This document shows, one piece after another, positions 28,671 through 36,813 of a stretch of 58,929 nt of DNA. Below the pieces are notes generated by a model, which ran no database searches, was not told the DNA's origin, and saw only the letters and a program-made list of their open reading frames with translations. Location of the stretch: assembly GCA_028098005.1 (NCBI GenBank), contig JAOHFM010000004.1, positions 1 through 58,929 of the forward strand. Direction: 5' to 3'. The position numbers were made by a program, and so were the translations under genes. Within the stretch, counting starts at the first letter, position 1; the number at the start of each line of letters is the position of its first letter. Origin of the DNA: Psychrosphaera sp. (GTDB lineage Bacteria > Pseudomonadota > Gammaproteobacteria > Enterobacterales > Alteromonadaceae).

Positions 28671-30908
28671 TTAAGCCGTTTTTAAGATTGGCTTAGGCTC
28701 ATCAATGTTTGATAGCAATTCCATATCAAAAGTATACTCATCAACAGCAATCGCAAGCTTACGCTTCTCGTTGTAGGCCATTAACTTATCACTTTCTTCA
28801 GAGGTTACCACGTTTGCTTGTAGTGAAACTTCTACTAACTCTTCAAACGTTAACTGTTTAGTTACTTTACCAGCACGTTGTGCTTTCTTAATCTTATCTA
28901 GTAACGGAAGAACGTCTAACTTCGCTTTGTATGCATCAGAAAGAACAGTGAAACCATCACGACCTTTCATGCTTACTAGGCTTGTTAACTCTTCTTTAGC
29001 GCCGTCATTACGTAACGTTGCTTCTGCTAAGTCAGTGATTAGCTTGTCAGAGATCTTAGTTTTACCTAAGAACGCATTACCAGTAGATACTTTTAAGAAT
29101 CCAGCAACAACACGGTTAGGGAAGTTATCAACATAAGCTTCTAGTGCTTCTTCAGCTTGTTGTAGTGCCCAACGTGTACCGTATTCAAAATAAGGAGTTA
29201 GGTCTTTACGGTTTTCACTTTGTAGGTAGAACTTAATGTTACCCATCGCCATGAATAAGAAGCTAAGAATGTCGCCTAAACGAGCAGATAACATTTCTTT
29301 ACGCTTAAGGTCGCCGCCTAATACTAACAATGCAAAGTCTGATTGAACTGCTAACACACTAGATAAACGCTTAATACGCTTTTCAAACTGGTTAACTAGT
29401 TTGTCAGGGTTATTTGAACCGCCAACACCTGGTACATACGCCGTTGTTAAACCACGGAAGAAGTTCTTAACACTGTAACCAATTGTTTTACGGAACAATG
29501 AGTTAAATTTAGCGTCTGCATCTGAATCTTCAGAGTGAATTGCTGTAATTAAGTCTTGTACATATGGGTGACAACGTGTGGCACCTTGACCAAAGATCAT
29601 AAGGTTACGAGTTAGGATGTTTGCACCTTCAACGGTAATACCGATTGGCGTTGCAAAGTAAGCCGTTGCTAATACGTTACCAGGACCCATTTGAATTGCT
29701 TTACCAGCTTGAACGTCCATCGCCGCTTCTAGCGTATCACGACCAAGTTCAGTCATGTGGTACTTCGCCATTGCAGTAATAACAGAAGGTTTGAAACCTA
29801 AGTCTAATGAATTAAGAACTAGGTGACGCATCGCTTCAAGGTTATAAGTTAAACCACCGATAAGCGCTAACTGCTCTTGAATACCTTCAAATTTACCAAT
29901 TGGCATACCAAACTGTTCACGAATTGCAGCGTACTCAGAAGTAGACTTCAAACATGCGTGTCCCGTTGCACAACCGTTTGCTGGTAATGAAATACCACGG
30001 CCTGCACCTAAACAAGCAACAAGCATTTGCCAACCGCGACCAACATTTTTCTGGCCACCAATTACGAACTCCATAGGAACAAATACGTCAGTACCACGAG
30101 TAGTACCGTTGTAGAAGTTAACACCTAATGGGTTATGACGATTACCAGTTTCTACACCTTCATAATCAGCAGGAAGTAGTAAACAAGTGATACCTAAATC
30201 TTTCTCAGCACCAATTAATCCTTCTGGGTCAAATACTTTAACCGCTAGACCAACTAAAGTAGCGATAGGCGCTAGTGTAATATAACGTTTTTCCCAAGTA
30301 ACACGTAAACCAACAACTTCTTCGCCGTTGTACATGCCTTTAGTTACGATTGCACGGTCTGGAATACCACCAGCGTCAGAACCAGCTTCAGGGCTAGTTA
30401 GTGCAAAACATGGGATGTCACGACCATCTACTAAACGAGGTAGGTAGTGATTTTGTTGTTCTTCAGTACCGTAGTGAGCCAATAACTCACCTGGGCCTAA
30501 CGAGTTAGGTACCATTACGGTAGTAGCGATTGGGTTGCTCTTAGTTGAGATACGCGCAACGATTGTTGAACTTGCGTATGCACTGAACTCTAAACCACCA
30601 AATGCTTTTGGAATAATGAAAGAAAAGAATTTGTTGTCTTTTAAATGCTGCATTACGTTTGCAGGGATATGGTTGCTGTTATGCACTTCCATATCGTTAA
30701 GCATTTCTAACAATTCTTCTAAAGGACCGTCAATAAACGCTTGCTCTTCGTCTGTTAACTTCGACGGCGCAGTATTAAGTAGCGTTTCAAAATCTGGCGC
30801 ACCTTGATAAATAGAGGCTTCAATCCATGTGTCACCTGCGTCTAACGCTTCTTGCTCTGTTCGAGAGATTTCAGGAAGTATTTTCTTGAATTTTGTTCTT
30901 AGGCTCAT
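28671..30908 (-). CDS. fadE: Acyl-CoA dehydrogenase FadE
   Basis: This 745-residue FAD enzyme catalyses the first step of fatty-acid beta-oxidation, acyl-CoA to trans-2-enoyl-CoA. FIIPKAFGGLEFSAYA and FALTSPEAGSDAGGIPD (FAD/substrate region near 170-186) identify it. TVEGANILTRNLMIFGQGAT near 427-446 belongs to the catalytic and substrate region, and the C-terminal DUF1974 part spans about 470-740. It is shorter than E. coli FadE (814), lacking the N-terminal membrane helices, as in many marine gammaproteobacteria. Regulation by a fatty-acid regulator is suggested by the palindrome about 108 bp upstream. Confidence 0.93.
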   Translation of the reverse strand: MSLRTKFKKILPEISRTEQEALDAGDTWIEASIYQGAPDFETLLNTAPSKLTDEEQAFIDGPLEELLEMLNDMEVHNSNHIPANVMQHLKDNKFFSFIIPKAFGGLEFSAYASSTIVARISTKSNPIATTVMVPNSLGPGELLAHYGTEEQQNHYLPRLVDGRDIPCFALTSPEAGSDAGGIPDRAIVTKGMYNGEEVVGLRVTWEKRYITLAPIATLVGLAVKVFDPEGLIGAEKDLGITCLLLPADYEGVETGNRHNPLGVNFYNGTTRGTDVFVPMEFVIGGQKNVGRGWQMLVACLGAGRGISLPANGCATGHACLKSTSEYAAIREQFGMPIGKFEGIQEQLALIGGLTYNLEAMRHLVLNSLDLGFKPSVITAMAKYHMTELGRDTLEAAMDVQAGKAIQMGPGNVLATAYFATPIGITVEGANILTRNLMIFGQGATRCHPYVQDLITAIHSEDSDADAKFNSLFRKTIGYSVKNFFRGLTTAYVPGVGGSNNPDKLVNQFEKRIKRLSSVLAVQSDFALLVLGGDLKRKEMLSARLGDILSFLFMAMGNIKFYLQSENRKDLTPYFEYGTRWALQQAEEALEAYVDNFPNRVVAGFLKVSTGNAFLGKTKISDKLITDLAEATLRNDGAKEELTSLVSMKGRDGFTVLSDAYKAKLDVLPLLDKIKKAQRAGKVTKQLTFEELVEVSLQANVVTSEESDKLMAYNEKRKLAIAVDEYTFDMELLSNIDEPKPILKTA

Positions 30909-31215
30909 GTTTCGCCCCTCAATTATAATTAAATAAAGTGTTTCCCAATTTACGCTACTTATCCCTCGGTCGTAACTCTAATGAGTATAGACCATCTTTG
31001 AGACAACTCACGCACAACTGGTACGATGTCTTACCAGTTTATTCATTTTTAACAAAAAATAAAGTTAATTTTGCATATATATCTCAGTTAGGTACTACGG
31101 GAGCACCTACAGGTCCGATCAGTAGGTCTAGTTATTTATCATTTAAGTCTAGGATTTCTCGATAAATTTAGTTTTGTTGTTATACCTGTTTAATTAGTAA
31201 TCAAATGGGTAAAAA
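30909..31215. other. Divergent promoter region fadE / comM
   Basis: About 307 bp between the two divergent starts. It holds the FadR-like palindrome at 31016-31039 and AT-rich DNA suitable for promoters on both sides. No gene or RNA is recognised. Confidence 0.5.
31016..31039. promoter_or_regulatory. FadR-like operator palindrome upstream of fadE
   Basis: AACTGGTA and TACCAGTT form perfect 8-base arms around CGATGTCT. The left half with CTGGTACGA matches the core of the E. coli FadR site before fadBA. Its place upstream of fadE fits repression of beta-oxidation relieved by acyl-CoA. The spacer is longer than in the standard 17-bp FadR site, so another regulator is possible. Confidence 0.45.
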
Positions 31216-32748
31216 ATGTCACTTGCGATCATATTTAGTCGGGCACGAGTTGGAATAAATGCGCCTTTAGTCACAATTGAAGTGCATTTATCTAACGGTT
31301 TGCCCTCTTTTACTATTGTTGGGCTACCAGAAACCTCTGTGCGAGAAGCAAAAGATCGAGTTAGAAGTGCCATCATAAATTCTGGTTTAGAATTTCCACA
31401 AAGACGGATCACCGTTAACTTAGCCCCCGCCGATTTACCTAAAGATGGCGGCCGTTTTGATTTAGCTATCGCCATTGGAATTTTAGCGGCTAGTAAACAG
31501 ATATCTGACAAACAACTTTATCAATATGAATTTTTAGGTGAACTAGGTTTAAACGGTGACATCAGAACCGTCATTGGCGAAATACCATCGGCGATTGCTT
31601 GTAAGAAGCGTAATCGAATTAACATAATGCCTTCCTCAAATGCCGTTAATGCAACCATTATTAAAGGTGTAACTACCTTGTCCGCTGGTTCTTTGCTGAA
31701 AGTAGTAGAGCACTTCTCTGGTAAAACACAACTTCCCGAGCCTGATATCTCGAATGCAGAAACCAACAAAATCTTAACTGAACAAGGGTCGAAGTTACCT
31801 GATATTGCTGATGTTATTGGTCAACCGCTAGCCAAAAGAGCCTTAGTTATTGCCGCCGCAGGCCAACATAATATAGTGTTTACCGGACCGCCCGGCACAG
31901 GGAAGTCTATGCTAGCGCAACGAATAGCCTCTCTAATGCCTGAACTAACTGATGATGAAGCACTCGAGCTAGCTGCAATAAACTCTGTAAGTGGTAAAAC
32001 ATTCGATATTAAAAAGTGGCGTCAGCGTCCTTTCCGTTCGCCACATCATACGGCTTCCGCGATAGCCTTGACGGGTGGTGGTCGCCCTCCTCGACCTGGG
32101 GAAATTAGTTTGGCACATAACGGCATTCTTTTTTTAGATGAACTTCCTGAATTTAACCGATTTGCCCTCGATGCGTTGCGCGAACCATTAGAAAGCGGCG
32201 TTATTTCTATTTCACGAGCGGCACTTCAAGTTGAATTTCCTGCTCAGTTTCAATTGGTGGCCGCTTTGAACCCAAGCCCAACAGGACATCATACTGATGG
32301 GCGAGCTAACTCTACTCAAGTTCTAAAGTATTTGAATCGCATTTCTGGACCGTTTTTAGACCGAATAGAATTGCAGGTAGATGTACCTGCTTTACCTAAA
32401 GGCGCTATTAATAAGCAAAGGGACAATGGCAATAAAACTTCCGCTTATTATAAACAAAGAATATCTGAAGCCCGTAAACTCATGATGAAAAGGGCCAACA
32501 AACCTAATGGTTTGCTATCAAGTAAAGAGACAGCCCTGCATTGCAAACTTGATAGTGCTGACGCGACATTTTTGGAAGACACAATCTATCGGTTAAATAT
32601 GTCAATTAGGGCGTATCACAAAATATTAAAAGTCGCTCGTACTATTGCAGACTTAGACAACAGCAAACAAATTACGCGTGTGCATTTATCAGAAGCGTTG
32701 GGTTATCGATCCCTAGAACGCTTGCTCAAACAACTTTCTAACTTCTAA
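31216..32748 (+). CDS. comM: ComM / YifB family AAA+ helicase-like protein
   Basis: A 510-residue Mg-chelatase-like AAA+ protein. An N-terminal Lon-like domain (to about 165) is followed by Walker A GPPGTGKSM near 222-230, the RSPHHTAS block near 273 and Walker B ILFLDELPEF near 303-312. ComM is a hexameric branch-migration helicase that helps integrate DNA taken up by natural transformation. The length matches the family. It is a single gene divergent from fadE. Confidence 0.94.
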   Translation: MSLAIIFSRARVGINAPLVTIEVHLSNGLPSFTIVGLPETSVREAKDRVRSAIINSGLEFPQRRITVNLAPADLPKDGGRFDLAIAIGILAASKQISDKQLYQYEFLGELGLNGDIRTVIGEIPSAIACKKRNRINIMPSSNAVNATIIKGVTTLSAGSLLKVVEHFSGKTQLPEPDISNAETNKILTEQGSKLPDIADVIGQPLAKRALVIAAAGQHNIVFTGPPGTGKSMLAQRIASLMPELTDDEALELAAINSVSGKTFDIKKWRQRPFRSPHHTASAIALTGGGRPPRPGEISLAHNGILFLDELPEFNRFALDALREPLESGVISISRAALQVEFPAQFQLVAALNPSPTGHHTDGRANSTQVLKYLNRISGPFLDRIELQVDVPALPKGAINKQRDNGNKTSAYYKQRISEARKLMMKRANKPNGLLSSKETALHCKLDSADATFLEDTIYRLNMSIRAYHKILKVARTIADLDNSKQITRVHLSEALGYRSLERLLKQLSNF

Positions 32749-32783
32749 TTTCTACTTCCAAGACGGTTCAACCACAACTTTAG

Positions 32784-33764
32784 TCAAAGGCGATTTTCCG
32801 ACTTCAGCCATTCATAAGTCTCCTTGAGCATAACGTCTAGTTGCACGTTATTATTGTATCCAAGCTCAGCGACCGCTTTGTCACTGGCGGCCACTACCCT
32901 TTTGGTAACCATAAGCGCTTTTTCTGGTGTCATATTAGGCTCTTTTCTAGTTACAAGGGACGCCCAATACGATAGTCGCCCCACCAGCTTTAATAACCAA
33001 GGAGCAATGGTCGAATCTTGTTTAGGTTTATTGAGTAATACAGAGATTCGATTCACCACATCTAAAAAGCGATGATCAACGCCCGCTAAAATATAGTTGT
33101 CACCTATTTGACCCTCGGTAACCGCGGCTATATGGGCTTTAGCCACTTCATCTACATGACAGTAAGAACCTTCTCCCGATGGTACACCTGGCAATGCATC
33201 TTCATTTATCATAGTAAATAGCTGTGACCAGTTATGTTTATCAAAACGTCCCATAATGGCACAAGGGTTTAATATCACAGCGGGCAGGTTATGCTCAGCT
33301 ACGGCTTGCTTCACCACTTGCTCACCAAGGTATTTGGTTTTTAGATAGTTAACATTGGAAGCCATGGCTAAAGATTCAGAGCTTTCATTGATCACATCAG
33401 AGTGAAAACCATAAGCCGATATAGAAGAAGTATGGATAAAACGCTTTACGTTTCGTTTTAATGCAGCGTCCACAACATATTGAGTTGCTGTAACATTAAG
33501 CTCGTGTTGCTTAGTGTTATTTGGTGTCCACAAGTTAGTATCACCGGCAATATGGAAAATAACGTCAATATCATTGTCCATGCAGACTTCTATATCTTCT
33601 TTGTTAGTAATTAATCCGGTGCGCCAGTCTACGGAGACACCATCTAATGACGACGTATTTGAATCTGGTCGGCATATGGCGGTAATGTTCCAACCTAGTG
33701 CGTCTAATTGGCGAATTAAATTAATACCCAAAAAACCGGTACCACCAGTAACAAATGCCTTCAT
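32784..33764 (-). CDS. NAD(P)-dependent epimerase/dehydratase (dihydroflavonol-reductase-like SDR)
   Basis: An extended short-chain dehydrogenase of 326 residues: GGTGFLGINL (nucleotide binding) near 7-16, HIAGDTN near 71, and YLKTKYLG with the catalytic Tyr-x3-Lys near 141-148. The closest named relatives are dihydroflavonol-4-reductase-like and sterol-dehydrogenase-like proteins; the substrate is unknown. It comes after the S9 peptidase gene and a terminator, so it is probably transcribed on its own. Confidence 0.85.
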   Translation of the reverse strand: MKAFVTGGTGFLGINLIRQLDALGWNITAICRPDSNTSSLDGVSVDWRTGLITNKEDIEVCMDNDIDVIFHIAGDTNLWTPNNTKQHELNVTATQYVVDAALKRNVKRFIHTSSISAYGFHSDVINESSESLAMASNVNYLKTKYLGEQVVKQAVAEHNLPAVILNPCAIMGRFDKHNWSQLFTMINEDALPGVPSGEGSYCHVDEVAKAHIAAVTEGQIGDNYILAGVDHRFLDVVNRISVLLNKPKQDSTIAPWLLKLVGRLSYWASLVTRKEPNMTPEKALMVTKRVVAASDKAVAELGYNNNVQLDVMLKETYEWLKSENRL

Positions 33765-33787
33765 TTTACTACCCCTACTGCAGATAT

Positions 33788-33814
33788 AAAAAAGCCGCTA
33801 ATATAAGCGGCTTT
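33788..33814 (-). terminator. Terminator after the S9 peptidase gene
   Basis: On the minus strand AAAGCCGCT-TATATT-AGCGGCTTT forms a nine-base stem and is followed by a T run, 46 bp beyond the stop of the S9 peptidase and just before the epimerase start. Confidence 0.88.
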
Positions 33815-33859
33815 ACTAAACATAATGTAAGCTAATGAATCTATTATTAAAAGCTTAAG

Positions 33860-35815
33860 TTATTTTGCTTTTAAGTGCTTTTTCAAAAACTTCTCAATGT
33901 GCATAAATGCATCTAAACGATTGTTATACTCGTCTAGATAATGCGTGCCAGTTTCGTATTCAATATAATCAATATCTAAACCTGCTTTTTTACCTGCGTC
34001 ATAAAAAGCTTCCGACTGACCGTAATGTACTTGCGTGTCATTTTGTCCGTGAATTAGTAATACCGGCGCTTTCACTCTTTGCACAAAATTAATGGCTGAA
34101 GCCATCTTAAGTTTAGCTAAGTCTTCGTCAATACTTACATCGCCAATTGCTTCACGAGTAAAATCAGTCAATGCACTGGTTCTTCTTGAGTTTTCGTCAG
34201 CGTGTTGTTCTATATCACTAACACCAGCAATACTAACTATACATTGGTAGTCATTAGGCTTTTGATATGCTGCCGTCAAAGCCGCATAACCGCCATAACT
34301 CCAACCTACAAAACAGGCGTTTTTCGTATCTGCTATATTATTTTTCGCAATCCAATCAACGGCGTCATACAGGTCGTCCTGCATTTTTCCGCCCCACTCT
34401 TTATATCCAATTGACTGGAAAACAGAACCGTAACCGCCAGAGCCTCTATAGTTAGGTTGAATTACGGCATAACCAAGGTTAGCTAAAAACTGAACTAGAT
34501 AATCAAAACTTTGGTTGTCTCTAACTCCAAATGGCCCGCCGTGAGGTAAAATAACCAGTGGCGGCTTTTTATTACCCTTTTGGTTTGGTGGCATTGTTAA
34601 ATATGCATTAATAGAAAGACCATCTCTTGCTTCATAAACCACGTGTTCAGTCTTGCCTAAAACCTGACCTTCTAAGTATGGATATTGGCTATACCAAAAA
34701 CCACCTGCTTTTTTGTTTAAATCTAACCAAAAGTACTTAGCAGGTGAATCGTTCTTATAAGCCATAACCAACAGCTTTTTACGATCTAAGTCGGCACTTG
34801 CTATTACTGTTTCATACCCAGGGAAGCTATTTGCTACTAGTTTGTTAAGGTCTTGGTCACTGCTATCAAAATAATGAATACGGTCAAAGTGTTCCATATA
34901 ACGAACACCAATAATTTTGGTTTCATCACTGTTTTCTACAACACCTGTAATGTCATAATCTGGGTGTGAGTAAATCATGTTACCAAACTCACCCGAAGAT
35001 ATATCAAACTCCCACAAAGACTCTCTATTCGTTTCACGGTCACTAATAACGTATAGTTTGCCGTCTTGGAAGCCCACCGGGCTAAATGTATCGCCCTTCA
35101 TATTTTTATATTCTTTTAACAACTTCCATTCGTTAGTTTTAGGATCTTTAATCCACTGTTGTAATACGTCAGGGTAATTTTCTTTTGTAGCAAAACCAAA
35201 GCGAACTTCACCTTCGTTATCTACAACCCATGTGTGTACGTTGTATTTATTGATAAATACTTTGGAGAATTCATTTGAATGGATGTTTACTTTAAATACC
35301 GCTTCCGCTTTATCTCTGTAGTCATACACTTGAACCAGAATATTGTCGTTATCTTCTGGCATCGTATCAATTAGTCTAATATTTTTTGCTCGTTGACGTT
35401 CCCAAGACGTTGCTTGCCGATATTCTGGAGCGGCAATTTCCAGTAGATTTGAACCATCAATATTAACAGCAAAGTATCGCGTTTGACGCCATCTCTTTTT
35501 GCTGTACTCCATTGCATAACTTGCTGCAATTAAAAGACGCTCTGAACCGATCCAAGTAATCCCGTCAACTCGGTCTTGGCCCTCTTTTAAAATCGCTAAC
35601 GTTTTTAAATCTGGCTTACTAAACTCTGACAAGACAACTGACGGCCCATCTTTTGAATTTAGAATAGCAGTTACATACTTACCATCTGGGGATACAGCGG
35701 CTTGAGTAATAAGTGGCATATGCGCAAAGTGTTGATAGTTTAAGCCTTCAAACGAAATTGCTTTCGCTGAGAGCATTAGTATCAAACCTAGGCTCAATAA
35801 TTTAGTTAAATTCAT
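33860..35815 (-). CDS. S9-family (prolyl oligopeptidase-type) peptidase, exported
   Basis: The 651-residue protein has a signal peptide (to about 22, SAKAIS), a beta-propeller of about 25-390, and an alpha/beta-hydrolase domain. The oxyanion region HGGPFG is near 425, the nucleophile GWSYGGYA near 503-510, the Asp in HGQNDTQVHYG near 592 and the His in TGTHYLDE near 625. It is an acylaminoacyl- or dipeptidyl-peptidase-like enzyme that would act in the periplasm on peptides. Confidence 0.9.
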   Translation of the reverse strand: MNLTKLLSLGLILMLSAKAISFEGLNYQHFAHMPLITQAAVSPDGKYVTAILNSKDGPSVVLSEFSKPDLKTLAILKEGQDRVDGITWIGSERLLIAASYAMEYSKKRWRQTRYFAVNIDGSNLLEIAAPEYRQATSWERQRAKNIRLIDTMPEDNDNILVQVYDYRDKAEAVFKVNIHSNEFSKVFINKYNVHTWVVDNEGEVRFGFATKENYPDVLQQWIKDPKTNEWKLLKEYKNMKGDTFSPVGFQDGKLYVISDRETNRESLWEFDISSGEFGNMIYSHPDYDITGVVENSDETKIIGVRYMEHFDRIHYFDSSDQDLNKLVANSFPGYETVIASADLDRKKLLVMAYKNDSPAKYFWLDLNKKAGGFWYSQYPYLEGQVLGKTEHVVYEARDGLSINAYLTMPPNQKGNKKPPLVILPHGGPFGVRDNQSFDYLVQFLANLGYAVIQPNYRGSGGYGSVFQSIGYKEWGGKMQDDLYDAVDWIAKNNIADTKNACFVGWSYGGYAALTAAYQKPNDYQCIVSIAGVSDIEQHADENSRRTSALTDFTREAIGDVSIDEDLAKLKMASAINFVQRVKAPVLLIHGQNDTQVHYGQSEAFYDAGKKAGLDIDYIEYETGTHYLDEYNNRLDAFMHIEKFLKKHLKAK

Positions 35816-35985
35816 GTCTTCCCTAATTCATTATTTTTTTTTCATTCTATCGCTTTTACAAACAAAATAAATGGGTTTGTCGCGTTCGACATATTTTCTT
35901 ACATTTAAGATTTAGTTGTTAGAATTTCTAATTAATGCACAATTGCAACAGACTTAATTAGTTGTTCAGCAACGGGAAGGTACTT

Positions 35986-36468
35986 ATGAGTAGCCTAGGT
36001 AACATCGCCATATTTGTAGATGTACAAAACATTTACTACACCACAAAACAAACCTTTAACCGTTCATTTGACTATCGCGCATTTTGGAAAGACATGTCTG
36101 CGAACGGTAATATTGTTACCGCCATTGCTTATGCAATTGATAGCAATAATGATGGGCAAAGAAAGTTTCAAGATGCGCTTAGACACATAGGTTTTGATGT
36201 AAAACTAAAACCTTATATTCAACGAGCCGATGGCAGCGCTAAAGGCGACTGGGATGTTGGGATTACTATTGACGTTCTTGATAGTGCACCAGACATTGAT
36301 ACGGTTGTATTGATGTCGGGCGACGGTGACTTTGAGTTACTATTACGAACCATAACCACACGACATAAATGCAAAACCTACGTGGTGGGCGTTGAAAAAT
36401 TAACGGCAAATTTACTCATAGACGCGGCAGATATTTATATGCCAATTGACTCAAAATGGCTGAAATAA
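35986..36468 (+). CDS. NYN-domain (LabA-like) putative RNase
   Basis: This 160-residue PIN-like protein has conserved acidic residues NIAIFVDVQNIYY near 4-16, KGDWDVGITIDV near 85-96 and MSGDGDFELLL near 107-117, the Asp cluster of the NYN metal-dependent RNase family. It is cytosolic with unknown target RNA. TTG at 35962 is possible, but the ATG at 35986 has GGGAAGG six bases before it and gives the usual family N-terminus. Confidence 0.88.
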   Translation: MSSLGNIAIFVDVQNIYYTTKQTFNRSFDYRAFWKDMSANGNIVTAIAYAIDSNNDGQRKFQDALRHIGFDVKLKPYIQRADGSAKGDWDVGITIDVLDSAPDIDTVVLMSGDGDFELLLRTITTRHKCKTYVVGVEKLTANLLIDAADIYMPIDSKWLK

Positions 36469-36813
36469 AGGTTTTGCACGATGGTTATTTTTTCTAAAAA
36501 TTTAATTTAAAATATATATGTAACAATATTTTAATCATTTTGTGCATCAACTTTTCTTGATAACGAATAGTTTGAACTAAACATGCTGATAATTTAAAGA
36601 ACAAACATCCAACAATCCCCGTATTAATAAAAAATTCCCTTTGAGAAAAATTTTCTAATGCACTCACCTAGCTCCCTTCTAGCTCTTTTATAAGGTTTTC
36701 GAGTCTATCTATTACAATTTCATTATGTTCATAATCATTGCGCTTATGTCTAGCTATTTACATGAGCAAATAAGAATTAATAAATTCTAAAAATATAAAT
36801 TTAGGGACATATA
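36469..36813. other. AT-rich leader region of the TonB receptor gene
   Basis: About 345 bp, strongly AT-rich, with no open frame of note and no recognised RNA. It must contain the promoter of the receptor at 36814, but no clear -35/-10 pair or operator is evident. Confidence 0.45.

Noticed and set aside
36469..36813. Possible riboswitch or operator before the large TonB receptor
   Set aside because: The region is AT-rich with no conserved box such as thi, B12 or Fur that I could recognise.
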